DNA of 61,646 nucleotides from Treponema sp. (GCA_002749205.1 PDOP01000038.1:1-61646); one strand, 5' to 3'. Shown: positions 7,442-16,647, numbered from the stretch's first letter. The notes: generated by a model from the sequence alone, not told the origin. Translations and numbers: made by a program.

Positions 7442-8617
7442 TTAAAATGATAACATAAATTTCAAATTCATCAATAAGTCGCTTGAGCCTGATGCCGAAA
7501 TAAAATGTCCAACATCAAAACCGGCATATACATCTTGAAGTAATGTGTAGTTTAGTCCGACATTCCATTCAAAACCGTTAAACGGTGATTTACTCGATTT
7601 CGGTTTTTTTCCGTAAAAAAGCATATCTGTGGACATTTTAATTATAAGCGAATCTACAGGCTCAATAGAGGCGTATAAACCCATTAGCCATGTGTTCATC
7701 GGAAACATCGGTTTTACCTTTGTAAGCGGTATTTTTGAAAAACCTACAAAAGTATGGTCTCCGCCACCTGCGTAAAGCGATTTAAAACCAAACAGCGAAT
7801 TGTATTTGTTAAAATAATATTCCAGCTTTAATGATCCCATACAGGCGTTTTGCTTGTATCCGAATGAATTACGTATATTTGCCACACCCGTAAAATCAAA
7901 CATAAGTCCCGGAATAATTGAGCCTTTTAGAGATATTTCAAAAAAAGTGTGATAATCGGGTTTTTTGAATTTAGGTTGTATAAATCCTAAGATTTGTACC
8001 CCCAGTGTATGGTCATATTTTCCGATTGGAAAAACCGCATCTACACTTAATGCTAAGTAAGCAGGTGACAGCGAATAGATTATTGAAGGGTCGTATTTTA
8101 GTTTTGGATAAACAGGTGTTGTATGTCTGTTCAAAAGACCGGTAAATCCAAAATCAAAGCCGAAATTTATTCCCGAAGTTACTACATCAACCGATACTCC
8201 GTCAATTTTTTGATTTAAAACGATACCTGATTGGTCCATAACTCCGTATCTTCCGAAATTTAACTTCGCTTTGCCTTTATCCAAAGGAATGAAAAATACA
8301 AAATTAAAATAGTCCAAGTCAACTATGTGGTTAATTACAGGATCTTTTTGTTTGCTTGAATCCGTGAATACTTTTGAATTAGCGGTAAACAAATAAGAGA
8401 TTTGCATATCAAAGAATGAATTTCCCTTTTTGTTCATATTATTTGTAAGCCATAGACTTACTTTTTCGTAGTTTGAAAGATTTGTTACGGGTTTTTCCTT
8501 ATCGGAAGGTAAGGGTAATAAAAAGCCTGTATTAGAGGTAATTATTCCACCTCCGTCTACGGCAAAACCGGCAACGGCTACAAAAAGGAATAAAGCGGTT
8601 GATAAAATGCGTTTCAT
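7442..8617 (-). CDS. Probable outer-membrane beta-barrel protein
   Basis: A 391-residue protein with a signal peptide of about 19 residues (ending near G-F-A). The rest alternates short amphipathic strands with Gly/Asn/Asp turns, and the last residues (L-M-N-L-K-F-M-L-S-F) end in Phe as outer-membrane barrel signals do. No named family is recognised; it could be a treponemal porin. Its start overlaps the stop of the upstream gene by one base (TAATG), so the two are translationally coupled. The operon order is small exported protein, barrel, FecR protein. Confidence 0.65.
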   Translation of the reverse strand: MKRILSTALFLFVAVAGFAVDGGGIITSNTGFLLPLPSDKEKPVTNLSNYEKVSLWLTNNMNKKGNSFFDMQISYLFTANSKVFTDSSKQKDPVINHIVDLDYFNFVFFIPLDKGKAKLNFGRYGVMDQSGIVLNQKIDGVSVDVVTSGINFGFDFGFTGLLNRHTTPVYPKLKYDPSIIYSLSPAYLALSVDAVFPIGKYDHTLGVQILGFIQPKFKKPDYHTFFEISLKGSIIPGLMFDFTGVANIRNSFGYKQNACMGSLKLEYYFNKYNSLFGFKSLYAGGGDHTFVGFSKIPLTKVKPMFPMNTWLMGLYASIEPVDSLIIKMSTDMLFYGKKPKSSKSPFNGFEWNVGLNYTLLQDVYAGFDVGHFISASGSSDLLMNLKFMLSF

Positions 8618-9075
8618 TATTCAGCCTCCGCAATATCATTCTTTTGAGAAATCAGCTGAGAAAATATAGCCAGTGCTTCTTGTCCTGAAAGCGGGTTCGA
8701 AGGTACGGCTCTATACGGGATAATGCCCATTTTCTTTAGAGAGCGTATTGCATAGTGAGGGCTTTTTCCGATGGAATACCAAAGAGAGCCTTTAGTACCT
8801 GTTGACTGCATTACAAGATTTGAAAAGTGGTCGATTCTTATAGGATCATTGGGTTTAACCTTTTTGAACATTTTCATTGAGCTGAAGATTTGAAATGCTT
8901 CTTTATAGCTTGCATCATCGGAAACACTTGAGTTGGCGCATGCAGCCAAATAGCAAGCCTGTCCGACTGTTAGTTTTTTTTCATTTATAATTTTTTCCAG
9001 TTTATCCGCCGACTGAGCTATGCAGAATGTTGTGATAAAAGACAGTAAAAATACCAAAAAAACAACTTTCTTCAT
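8617..9075 (-). CDS. Small exported protein, unknown
   Basis: 152 residues with a signal peptide (about 1-20, ending C-I-A-Q). The mature chain is largely helical, with a segment L-T-V-G-Q-A-C-Y-L-A-A-C-A near its start. No family recognised. It is the first gene of the operon with the barrel and FecR-domain genes, is driven by a good promoter at 9145-9173, and has GGGAG before the ATG. Confidence 0.65.
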   Translation of the reverse strand: MKKVVFLVFLLSFITTFCIAQSADKLEKIINEKKLTVGQACYLAACANSSVSDDASYKEAFQIFSSMKMFKKVKPNDPIRIDHFSNLVMQSTGTKGSLWYSIGKSPHYAIRSLKKMGIIPYRAVPSNPLSGQEALAIFSQLISQKNDIAEAE

Positions 9076-9101
9076 TTTGTCTCCCTTAAATATCCTGTAT
9101 T

Positions 9102-9127
9102 TTGTAAGGAGTTATTTTGCCCAATAA
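9102..9127 (-). promoter_or_regulatory. 5' leader hairpin of the barrel/FecR operon
   Basis: On the minus strand AGGGGTTATT and AATAACTCCT form a 10-bp hairpin (one G-T pair) with a six-base loop. It lies between the promoter and the ribosome binding site of the gene at 8617-9075. It may stabilise the mRNA or affect its translation. Confidence 0.5.
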
Positions 9128-9144
9128 CCCCTGTCATATCCGAT

Positions 9145-9173
9145 AGTATATCATAGTAATAACTAAATATCAA
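9145..9173 (-). promoter_or_regulatory. Sigma70 promoter
   Basis: On the minus strand TTGATA (9168-9173), a 17-base spacer and TATACT (9145-9150). The predicted start gives a leader of about 60 bases before the ATG at 9075. Confidence 0.8.
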
Positions 9174-9228
9174 CCGGTATAAACAAAAAATATTAAAAAA
9201 TATCTTTTTTTGGGTGATTTACGGAAGA

Positions 9229-9405
9229 CAGTATACCGGCCTGTATGCTGTAATTTTAGCCTGATTTTAACGAGCGCAGTCTACACTTTTGCTCGTTACA
9301 AACATGCAAAAAAAACTTTCGAGCGGAGGGAGAAACGTTGATTTTAAAAACAGAAAAGGGCAAAAGGTTATGCAAGCTCGCGGGGTGGGAGCTTTAGCTC
9401 CAAAT
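9229..9405 (-). repeat. Structured intergenic repeat, copy B
   Basis: Read on the minus strand. The outer arms GCTCG (9376-9380) and CGAGC (9271-9275) are short. The middle stem is CTTTTGC (complement of 9360-9366) with GCAAAAG (complement of 9286-9292). The junction is CATAACC opposite GTGTAGAC, and the trailing box GCCGGTATACTG is at 9229-9240. It begins right at the stop codon of the lptD-like gene, in sense orientation. A GGAGCT/AGCTCC hairpin is at 9388-9401. Confidence 0.75.
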
Positions 9406-12400
9406 TTACTTTAATGTGGATCTTTCTACGGTAAATTTTTCGCCTGTCTTTTTTGTTTTTACTTTTATGTCTTCGATGGGTTTCCAGAATACGGTGAAGG
9501 AGATGGTTGGCACGAATTGGTATTTTGTGCGTCTGGTTACGGAGTTGTATTTTTTTTCGGGTTTGAAGGAGTAGGTTAAATTCATTGTCCAGTCTTTCAG
9601 GTAGTGTACAAGACTTATGTCTATTGATTTTATTTTAAAGCCTGATTTTTTTCTTGTGGCGGGGTCAAAGAAAAAGAAAGATTCGGCTAGGTCTTTTAGC
9701 ATGTTTTTTTCGCCGGGTATTTTTACAGGCAGGTTTAATGTGTCTTGGAAATATCTTGCTATAACATCATTTCTGCTTACGGTGCTTATTTTTAAATCCA
9801 GGAATTCGTGAATTTTTAATGTTAGAGTAGGTTTAAATGTAAAGTAGCTTTCAGTAATTTTTTGCAAGTTAAAATATAGTTTGCTTGAAAGTGCAAACGA
9901 AAATTTAATGCGGTTTTTCCAAGAGTATATCTGCCATGGGTCGGACTGATTTGAAAAGTTTATTCCGACAGACATGGGGATAAAGGATTTGTCGTTGCTC
10001 TTTTTTTGCCAACCGGATATTGCGTTGAGTATAAAGGTTTGCTCGCGTTTCATTTTATAAAAAGCTGAAATGTATTTCCATGAGATGTTCAGATGTAAAA
10101 GCTCACTTTCTTTTTCTTCAATGTTGTATGAGTATTGTTGGCTCATTTTAATTTCGTATGGCAGGTTCCAATTTAGTGAAACAGAAAACGGTTCCCAAAA
10201 CCATTTTTTGTTTGCTTTTTCTCTTTCAAATATTCTTGTTTTTGCAGTTATGTTTCCGTAAGGATGTGTAAAGTTGCCCTGTATGGAGTATGCTTCTAAT
10301 AGTGGAGGCAATGAAGAATTAAACGAAATGTTTTGTTTATAAGTATTAAGATTAAAACCTATGTTTGTTAAAAGTGAGTGTGTTGTTATAAACTCTTTGT
10401 CCCATTTTGTTTTAAGTATTTCCCAGGTCGGGTTATTGTATGTTCCGTTGAACTTGTTTTTTAAAACAGTTTGAGACAGCGTCCATTGTATGTATGTTGC
10501 GTTGAATATAGGGTTATTCAGAAAAGGTGATAATTTGACAGAGTTTGTGTTTGTTAATCTATATAGGCTTAGTTTAAAATTATTGAGTTGTAAAGATGCC
10601 TTTTTTGTTTTGTCTTTTACAAAAGGATGTCGTTGATAATTATGATTAAATTTTATCGAATTGTTTATTTGTAAAAAGCCTTTGTAAACCGATAAATTAC
10701 TTTTTAATGATATGTCATATTGTGTTTTTGTAAAGTGAGATAAGAATTTTTTCCAGTTTATATTTTTTGGTTCTTGCCATTGTGAGTTGTCATACAGACC
10801 TTCATGCAAAAAAACGGTGGAAATATTATAGTCCAATGAATAGTTTACCGGTTGAATATCAAGGTCAGGGAATTTTTCGGTATATTTTGGAATTAATTCA
10901 TCATAGAAATTATTGTTTTGATTTTTTTTGGTTTTCTCTTTTTTTTTGTTTTGTATTTTTCCTTTAACTTTAAACGGGTTTTCTATTTTTTTCAATATGT
11001 CTTTTTCAATATTTTGTTCACTTGTGTTTTCAGTTTCTTTTGAGTTAATCATTTCTGTCGAAAAAATTGTACCTGCCGCAGTGATATTTATTTTTGGATT
11101 TACGGTGTGCGGATAATAAAATTTTCTTTCTGCCGAATAAGAGCGATCCGGCATTGACAATGTTTGGTTGTTTTTGCTGTGAAAATTTATTATAGTTGAA
11201 ATATTTGAAATTGAAAATGTTTTTAGCCAAGGCGAAAGTATTTCGGTGGAAGGTGTAATTGATCCATTGATGCTCCAAATATAAGATGATTGCTCCGTGT
11301 TGCTTGAGGTTTGTGAGGACTCTTCAGAGTTTAACATAAATTTAAACCAATTCATATCTTCGCTTCTTTGAAGGAAGTCATTTGCAAAAAACGGGTCGGA
11401 GATAAACGGAAAAGCAATTGTTAATCGAAATGGATTTTTTTGCATTGCCATTTCAAAATTAGAGCTATATCTAAACGGAACCGTTTTACCGAATAAGTTG
11501 CTTTTTTCATGTTTCGCGATACCGGTAGTGCCGATGGTAGAATACTTGTTTTTAAAAAGGTTTTTCATTGGATAAAGTGTTTTTGAAAATCCAAAGTATG
11601 TATTAAATTCTATTGTCTCAATGTATTGACTGTTGGGAAAGAATTTAGAATCAACTCCGATTAAATATCCTAAACCGGAGTAAGCATCTGCAATTAGTTT
11701 TAAGTAATTTGGGTTTTGGTTTGCCGCATCTTCATCAAGATTTTTAAAAAACAGTCCGTGTCGCTCTTGTTTTTTTAATGTGTCGGCCTGTAAAAAATTG
11801 GAGAATGTCGTTTTGTTGTTTTGTTTTGCCAGAGGCTTTCTTCCAAAGATATAAGATGTGGTTTGCACAAAATAGCCTTCACGAGCTCTGTATCCAAAAA
11901 CAGGATGAAATATCATTTCATCCGAAGGATAATAAAAAAACGGTATGTAAAAAATAGGGACAACACCAATTGAAAAAAAACCATTGGCAAAGCCCATTTC
12001 ATTTCCGGGTAATAGCCATATTCTTGAAGCCTGAATCGACCACAGTGGGTCTTCATCTGTGTTTGTTGTCAGCTTTCCTTTTTTAAATGCCACAGTACCG
12101 CTTTCATCTCTTGCGGCTATTGGCGCATGGATAACATAAGGGGCTTGGTCTTTTTTTTGTGTATCACTTTTTATAATACCGTCAAGAAACACTCCGCTCA
12201 TTTTTTTTACATCAAAGAGCATAGATTCACCTGAAAAAGATTCTGCCGTTTTATTGCTGACTATTCTTTCATAATGTACATTACCGATCGCCTGCATTGT
12301 GTTTCTTGTTTTGTTGTACAGAATTTTATCTGCTGTGATAATTGAAGTTGAAGAATCGTCTTTTACCGAAATGGAAACATTACCCGTAAAGATTATTATT

Positions 12401-12597
12401 TCATCTTTTTCTTCGTCTTTATTTTCTGTGTTTTTTTCTTTTATGTTTCTTTTGAGTTTTTTGTAATCGGTGTTATATGCTGAATTTATAATTATGGTTC
12501 GTTTTTTACTGTCTTGTGTATTATTGTCATCTGCTTGACCGTAGATCAATGAGGATATAAAAATAAACAGTCCGACAGCAACAAACACCTTTTTCAT
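9406..12597 (-). CDS. lptD: LptD/OstA-like outer-membrane protein
   Basis: A 1063-residue protein with a signal peptide (about 1-20). Residues about 65-170 form an OstA/LptA-like jellyroll strand repeat (I-I-F-T-G-N-V-S-I, then A-D-K-I-L-Y-N and A-I-G-N-V-H-Y). The rest is a very large beta-barrel, with the LptD-typical stretch around F-Y-Y-P-S-D near residue 220. LptD inserts lipopolysaccharide into the outer membrane. T. pallidum has an orthologue (TP0515, as I recall) although it lacks LPS, so the cargo in treponemes is uncertain. The gene starts one base after uvrA ends, so it depends on the uvrA promoter. Its Shine-Dalgarno (AGGA) is inside uvrA. Confidence 0.8.
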   Translation of the reverse strand: MKKVFVAVGLFIFISSLIYGQADDNNTQDSKKRTIIINSAYNTDYKKLKRNIKEKNTENKDEEKDEIIIFTGNVSISVKDDSSTSIITADKILYNKTRNTMQAIGNVHYERIVSNKTAESFSGESMLFDVKKMSGVFLDGIIKSDTQKKDQAPYVIHAPIAARDESGTVAFKKGKLTTNTDEDPLWSIQASRIWLLPGNEMGFANGFFSIGVVPIFYIPFFYYPSDEMIFHPVFGYRAREGYFVQTTSYIFGRKPLAKQNNKTTFSNFLQADTLKKQERHGLFFKNLDEDAANQNPNYLKLIADAYSGLGYLIGVDSKFFPNSQYIETIEFNTYFGFSKTLYPMKNLFKNKYSTIGTTGIAKHEKSNLFGKTVPFRYSSNFEMAMQKNPFRLTIAFPFISDPFFANDFLQRSEDMNWFKFMLNSEESSQTSSNTEQSSYIWSINGSITPSTEILSPWLKTFSISNISTIINFHSKNNQTLSMPDRSYSAERKFYYPHTVNPKINITAAGTIFSTEMINSKETENTSEQNIEKDILKKIENPFKVKGKIQNKKKEKTKKNQNNNFYDELIPKYTEKFPDLDIQPVNYSLDYNISTVFLHEGLYDNSQWQEPKNINWKKFLSHFTKTQYDISLKSNLSVYKGFLQINNSIKFNHNYQRHPFVKDKTKKASLQLNNFKLSLYRLTNTNSVKLSPFLNNPIFNATYIQWTLSQTVLKNKFNGTYNNPTWEILKTKWDKEFITTHSLLTNIGFNLNTYKQNISFNSSLPPLLEAYSIQGNFTHPYGNITAKTRIFEREKANKKWFWEPFSVSLNWNLPYEIKMSQQYSYNIEEKESELLHLNISWKYISAFYKMKREQTFILNAISGWQKKSNDKSFIPMSVGINFSNQSDPWQIYSWKNRIKFSFALSSKLYFNLQKITESYFTFKPTLTLKIHEFLDLKISTVSRNDVIARYFQDTLNLPVKIPGEKNMLKDLAESFFFFDPATRKKSGFKIKSIDISLVHYLKDWTMNLTYSFKPEKKYNSVTRRTKYQFVPTISFTVFWKPIEDIKVKTKKTGEKFTVERSTLK

Positions 12598-12598
12598 T

Positions 12599-15436
12599 TT
12601 ATTTTTCCTGCATTGTTTTTATATAAAAACCTGTATGTGAATTTTTACATTCGGCAACTTCTTCAGGGGTTCCTTCCGTAACAATTGTCCCGCCGTTTAT
12701 TCCTCCCTCAGGGCCTAAGTCGATAATATGGTCTGCCTGCATTATGACATCTAAATTATGCTCAATCATTACAACCGTATTTCCTTGGTCTACCAATCGT
12801 TGTATAACTTGCATTAACTGTTTTACATCTGCAAAATGCAGCCCTGTTGTCGGCTCGTCCAGTATGTAGAGTGTTTTTCCCGTAGAGCGTTTTGATAATT
12901 CATTTGCCAATTTAACGCGTTGGGCTTCTCCGCCTGAAAGTGTCAAAGCAGACTGCCCGAGCTGTATGTAGCCGAGCCCCACCGAAAGCAATGTATCCAA
13001 TTTTCTTGCTATATGCGGAATAGATACAAAAAAATTAGATGCCTCTTCAATTGTCATATTCAAAATATCGGAAATGTTTTTGCCCTTATAAAGCACATCT
13101 AAAGTCTCTCTGTTAAATCTTTTTCCACCGCAAGCATCACAGGTTATGTAAACATCGGATAAAAAGTTCATTTCAATCTTGATAGTACCGTCTCCTTTAC
13201 AATGCTCACACCTTCCACCTGTAACATTAAAAGAAAACCTACCGGGCTTATAACCTCGTACTTTTGAATCAGGCAAACTTGCGTATAAATCTCTAATTCC
13301 GGTAAACACCCCTACATAAGTTGCCGGGTTGGACCTGGGAGTTCTGCCGATTGGGCTTTGGTCAATGTTTATTACTTTGTCAATATTATCAAGCCCCGCA
13401 ATGTTTTTGTATTTTCCTTCTTTAATTGAGCTTCGCATAATTCGGTTAGATACCGCCGGAAACAACACATCACTTAACAGTGTTGACTTACCGGAACCTG
13501 AAACCCCGGTGATGCATGTAAACTTTCCAAGAGGGATTTTAACGGAAACATTTTTCAAGTTATGTTGTGTAACCCCCGACAAACTTAAAAACTTGCCGTT
13601 TCCTGCTCTTCGCTTATTCGGTTTATCCATTTTTAAGGTGCCGGAAAGATATTGGCCTGTAAGACTTTTTTTTGCTTTCATTACCTGTTTTGGTGTACCT
13701 TCTGCCACTATATGTCCGCCATGTACTCCCGCACCGGGTCCTAGATCTACAATGTAATCGGCGTTTAATAATGTTTGCTCATCATGTTCAACCACAATGA
13801 CGGTATTGCCCAAATCTCGCAAATACAACAGAGTATCAATTAGCTTTTGATTATCACGCTGGTGAAGCCCGATAGAAGGCTCATCTAAAATATACAGAAC
13901 GCCGATTAAACTCGAGCCGATTTGAGTGGCGAGTCTGATTCGTTGCGCTTCACCGCCTGAAAGAGTTGCGGCCTTTCTTTCGAGTGTTAAATATTCAAGA
14001 CCTACATTATTCATAAAAGAAAGCCGCGAAACAATTTCTTTTAAAATCTGTTTTGCAATTTTATTTTCGGTTGCCGTAAGTTTAAGGTTTTCAAAAAACT
14101 TCAGTGACTCGCTCACCGAAAGAGTTGACAATTCGTAAATATTTTTGCCGCCGACAGTAACTGCAAGAGCTTGCGGTTTTAATCTATGCCCTTTACAGGT
14201 TTTACATTCGGATACCGTTTTGAATTTATCGTAATATAATTTTTGACGCTCAGAATAACTTTCTGCCTGTCGGCGTGATAACTGGCTTATAATTCCTTCC
14301 CAATGTCGATTAAACCTTGAAAGTCCGGAACCATCGGCTCTTTCATACATGAATTCTATTTTTTTGTCCCCTGATCCGTTCATAATAATATCCATAATTT
14401 TTTTAGGCAACTTTTTAACCGGAGTATCCAGCGAAAAATCGAACTCCTTTGCAAGACCTTCAAATTGAGCTCTGTTCCAAGATGAATCAGGTTTAATCGG
14501 AACAAAAGCCCACTCATTAAAAGAAAGATTTTTATCGGGGACAATTAAATCAACATCAAACTTTTCTGCAGCTCCCAAGCCCGTACACTCAGGACATGCT
14601 CCGAACGGACTGTTAAACGAAAAAAGTCTTGGTTGTAATTCCGGCATTGAAATACCGCAATCCGAGCAGGCATTCTTCTGTGAAAAAAACACCTCCTCAA
14701 CAGGATCATCTTTTGACACTTGTTTTGTTACAACTAAAATACCGGCGGAATTATCCAAAGCAATTTCAACCGCTTCTGCAACACGCTTTCTTACACTTTC
14801 TGAAAGTTGAATGCGGTCAATAATAATCTCAATAGTATGTTTTTTCTGCTTATCAAGCTTAATAGAATCTTCAAAACTGACAGTCAATCCGTCAATCCTT
14901 GCACGCACAAACCCTGACTTTTTTGCATCGCTAAGTATTTTTTGATGCTCACCTTTTTTGCCTTTAATTACGGGTGCTAAAATTTGAATACGGGTTCCTG
15001 ATTTCCAAGACATAATACTGTCAACAATTTGGTCAATAGTTTGCTCTTCAATTTTTTTACCGCAATTTGGACAATGAGCCTTACCGATTCTGGCAAACAG
15101 CAATCTGTAGTAATCGTAAATCTCGGTAACCGTTCCTACAGTCGAGCGAGGATTTCTGTGTGTAGTTTTTTGCTCAATCGAAATAGCAGGCGACAAACCC
15201 TGAATATAATCAACATCCGGCTTATCCATAATACCCAAAAACTGCCTTGCATACGAGGACAGGGATTCAACATAACGCCTTTGTCCCTCCGCAAAAATTG
15301 TATCAAAAGCCAGAGAACTCTTACCCGACCCTGAAAGTCCTGAAATAACAATCAACCTGTCTCTCGGTAATTCCAAATCTATATTTTTTAAATTATGCGC
15401 ACGAGCACCTTTTATCAACAATCTATTTTCATTCAT
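12599..15436 (-). CDS. uvrA: Excinuclease ABC subunit A
   Basis: About 945 residues from the ATG at 15436; the in-frame reading extends to 15502 but that part lies upstream of and across the promoter. UvrA recognises DNA damage in nucleotide excision repair with UvrB. Visible: first Walker A (G-L-S-G-S-G-K-S-S) near residue 33, zinc knuckles C-P-N-C-G-K and the later C-x-x-C pairs, two ABC signatures (L-S-G-G-E-A-Q-R), second Walker A (G-V-S-G-S-G-K-S-T), and D-E-P-T-T-G-L-H. Length is usual for the family. The ATG falls exactly where transcription should start from TTGAAA/TATACT, with no ribosome binding site, so the mRNA is predicted leaderless. Transcription runs on into the lptD-like gene. 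Confidence 0.95.
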   Translation of the reverse strand: MNENRLLIKGARAHNLKNIDLELPRDRLIVISGLSGSGKSSLAFDTIFAEGQRRYVESLSSYARQFLGIMDKPDVDYIQGLSPAISIEQKTTHRNPRSTVGTVTEIYDYYRLLFARIGKAHCPNCGKKIEEQTIDQIVDSIMSWKSGTRIQILAPVIKGKKGEHQKILSDAKKSGFVRARIDGLTVSFEDSIKLDKQKKHTIEIIIDRIQLSESVRKRVAEAVEIALDNSAGILVVTKQVSKDDPVEEVFFSQKNACSDCGISMPELQPRLFSFNSPFGACPECTGLGAAEKFDVDLIVPDKNLSFNEWAFVPIKPDSSWNRAQFEGLAKEFDFSLDTPVKKLPKKIMDIIMNGSGDKKIEFMYERADGSGLSRFNRHWEGIISQLSRRQAESYSERQKLYYDKFKTVSECKTCKGHRLKPQALAVTVGGKNIYELSTLSVSESLKFFENLKLTATENKIAKQILKEIVSRLSFMNNVGLEYLTLERKAATLSGGEAQRIRLATQIGSSLIGVLYILDEPSIGLHQRDNQKLIDTLLYLRDLGNTVIVVEHDEQTLLNADYIVDLGPGAGVHGGHIVAEGTPKQVMKAKKSLTGQYLSGTLKMDKPNKRRAGNGKFLSLSGVTQHNLKNVSVKIPLGKFTCITGVSGSGKSTLLSDVLFPAVSNRIMRSSIKEGKYKNIAGLDNIDKVINIDQSPIGRTPRSNPATYVGVFTGIRDLYASLPDSKVRGYKPGRFSFNVTGGRCEHCKGDGTIKIEMNFLSDVYITCDACGGKRFNRETLDVLYKGKNISDILNMTIEEASNFFVSIPHIARKLDTLLSVGLGYIQLGQSALTLSGGEAQRVKLANELSKRSTGKTLYILDEPTTGLHFADVKQLMQVIQRLVDQGNTVVMIEHNLDVIMQADHIIDLGPEGGINGGTIVTEGTPEEVAECKNSHTGFYIKTMQEK

Positions 15437-15442
15437 CAATGC

Positions 15443-15471
15443 AGTATATCCAAAAGCGATATAATTTTCAA
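15443..15471 (-). promoter_or_regulatory. uvrA promoter, leaderless type
   Basis: On the minus strand TTGAAA (15466-15471), 17-base spacer, TATACT (15443-15448), then six bases (GCATTG) and the ATG at 15436. Position +1 is expected at the A of the ATG. Confidence 0.8.
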
Positions 15472-15509
15472 GTGCAGTTTTTACCTGAAAACTTGTCTGC
15501 ATTTTTATA

Positions 15510-15683
15510 AAAATTTGCTAACGCCAACCCGACGGGCTCGCATAATCTTTTGTCCTTTTCTTAAATCTTAATCGACTCTTTTCCTTCCACTCAAAGGTCT
15601 TTACTGCTTTTAACAATCGGACAAAAGGATAGACAAGCCCGTCCAAATCAGGCTAAACGCCGGTTTTACAGGCCGGTGTTCTG
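15510..15683 (+). repeat. Structured intergenic repeat, copy C
   Basis: Outer stem GACGGGCT (15531-15538) pairs with AGCCCGTC (15636-15643). Middle stem CTTTTGTCC (15547-15555) pairs with GGACAAAAG (15619-15627). The junction is CATAATC opposite GGATAGAC. The AAATCAGGCTAA box follows at 15645-15656 and the trailing GCCGGTGTTCTG ends at 15683. It fills the gap between uvrA and the next minus-strand gene, antisense to both. Confidence 0.85.
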
Positions 15684-15693
15684 TCAAATAATT

Positions 15694-16536
15694 CTAAGGC
15701 TGTATACTCATATTTTTTGAATTTGCCCTGTAATTGTTTACATAATTGATTTCCGATACAACGGTTTTTCCGTTTGAAAGCTCTTTTGCAATTTCAACCG
15801 CTTTATCAACTAAATTACTCTCTTCGATGATTCCGTGAAGAATAATCTTATCGTTACAAACCTCAGCATCTAAAAAGAATATCTGTAGTTTTTCTTCAAA
15901 CGCAATCTTATTTACAATTCTTTGGCCCAACAATCGGTTGGCAATGTACTTATGCGATGCTTCTTCGCTTTCAATTCCTATTGTTTTTTCAAAACCTGAG
16001 CGTATAATTTCTGCCGCTGTTTGTGCCGTAATTGCCCCTGTGTTTAACACCATGTCATAAAAAGTTGGATCTTCATTTACGACATTAAAAAAGCATTTAT
16101 GAAACCCCTCCCTGTTTTCATCGCTTTCCAGTATTAACTTTTTTGCCTGTTGTTCCGACCAATTGAATTCTGTCATAAGTCTTTTTAGACGAACATTATC
16201 AGGAGAAACCAACCGCACTGAATAGCAACCCGGTACATCTTTAAGAATAGCAAACCCGCCCCGTCCTATAAAAATACAGTTTGTGTTTTCTCCGTATTCA
16301 TATACAGTTTCACGCAGGTAATCGAAATATTTATCTCTATTACGCGATAAAGAAGCCCAGAACCCGGGTTTTTTTTCATCATATTGTTTAAGAGTTTCTT
16401 CTGAAATTCCGCGTTTAATTAAATCTTCTTCAATCATTTTTCGTGTAATGAATTTATAGTTTAAATTATTTGCCAATTCTTTTGCCGTTTCATCGCCTAA
16501 AGAGGCTATTTTTCTTGATATTGTAATTATCGCCAT
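15694..16536 (-). CDS. Cytidylate-kinase-like protein with C-terminal BON-like domain
   Basis: 280 residues. The first 210 follow the cytidylate kinase-like (CMK2) pattern: I-I-T-I-S-R at the start, F-I-T-R-K-M-I, then F-I-G-R-G-G-F-A-I-L and V-R-L-V-S-P. The P-loop is degenerate: the usual glycine-rich G-S-G-G is A-S-L-G, so kinase activity is doubtful. Residues about 210-270 look like a BON domain (L-Q-I-F-F-L-D-A-E-V ... I-I-L-H-G-I-I), a fold that usually binds phospholipid. The combination suggests a regulatory or sensory role rather than nucleotide metabolism. It lies alone between repeat copy C and the divergent NUDIX gene. Confidence 0.75.
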   Translation of the reverse strand: MAIITISRKIASLGDETAKELANNLNYKFITRKMIEEDLIKRGISEETLKQYDEKKPGFWASLSRNRDKYFDYLRETVYEYGENTNCIFIGRGGFAILKDVPGCYSVRLVSPDNVRLKRLMTEFNWSEQQAKKLILESDENREGFHKCFFNVVNEDPTFYDMVLNTGAITAQTAAEIIRSGFEKTIGIESEEASHKYIANRLLGQRIVNKIAFEEKLQIFFLDAEVCNDKIILHGIIEESNLVDKAVEIAKELSNGKTVVSEINYVNNYRANSKNMSIQP

Positions 16537-16595
16537 AATTTTTTTTGTTTTACATCCAAAAAAAAGCTATTAGATGTTTTCAAAAATCCTCCTAT

Positions 16596-16607
16596 GTATT
16601 ATAATAC
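16596..16607. promoter_or_regulatory. Symmetric -10 region between divergent genes
   Basis: GTATTATAATAC is a perfect 12-bp palindrome that contains TATAAT on both strands, midway between the kinase-like gene (-) and the NUDIX gene (+). It could serve as a shared or competing -10 box; -35 matches are weak on both sides. Confidence 0.4.
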
Positions 16608-16647
16608 TGGCTAAATACGGATTTGTAAAGGATTTTTTTAAGAATTT

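Noticed and set aside
15437..15502. Longer uvrA start at 15502
   Set aside because: The extension has no ribosome binding site and covers the -35/-10 promoter; the conserved protein begins at the ATG at 15436.
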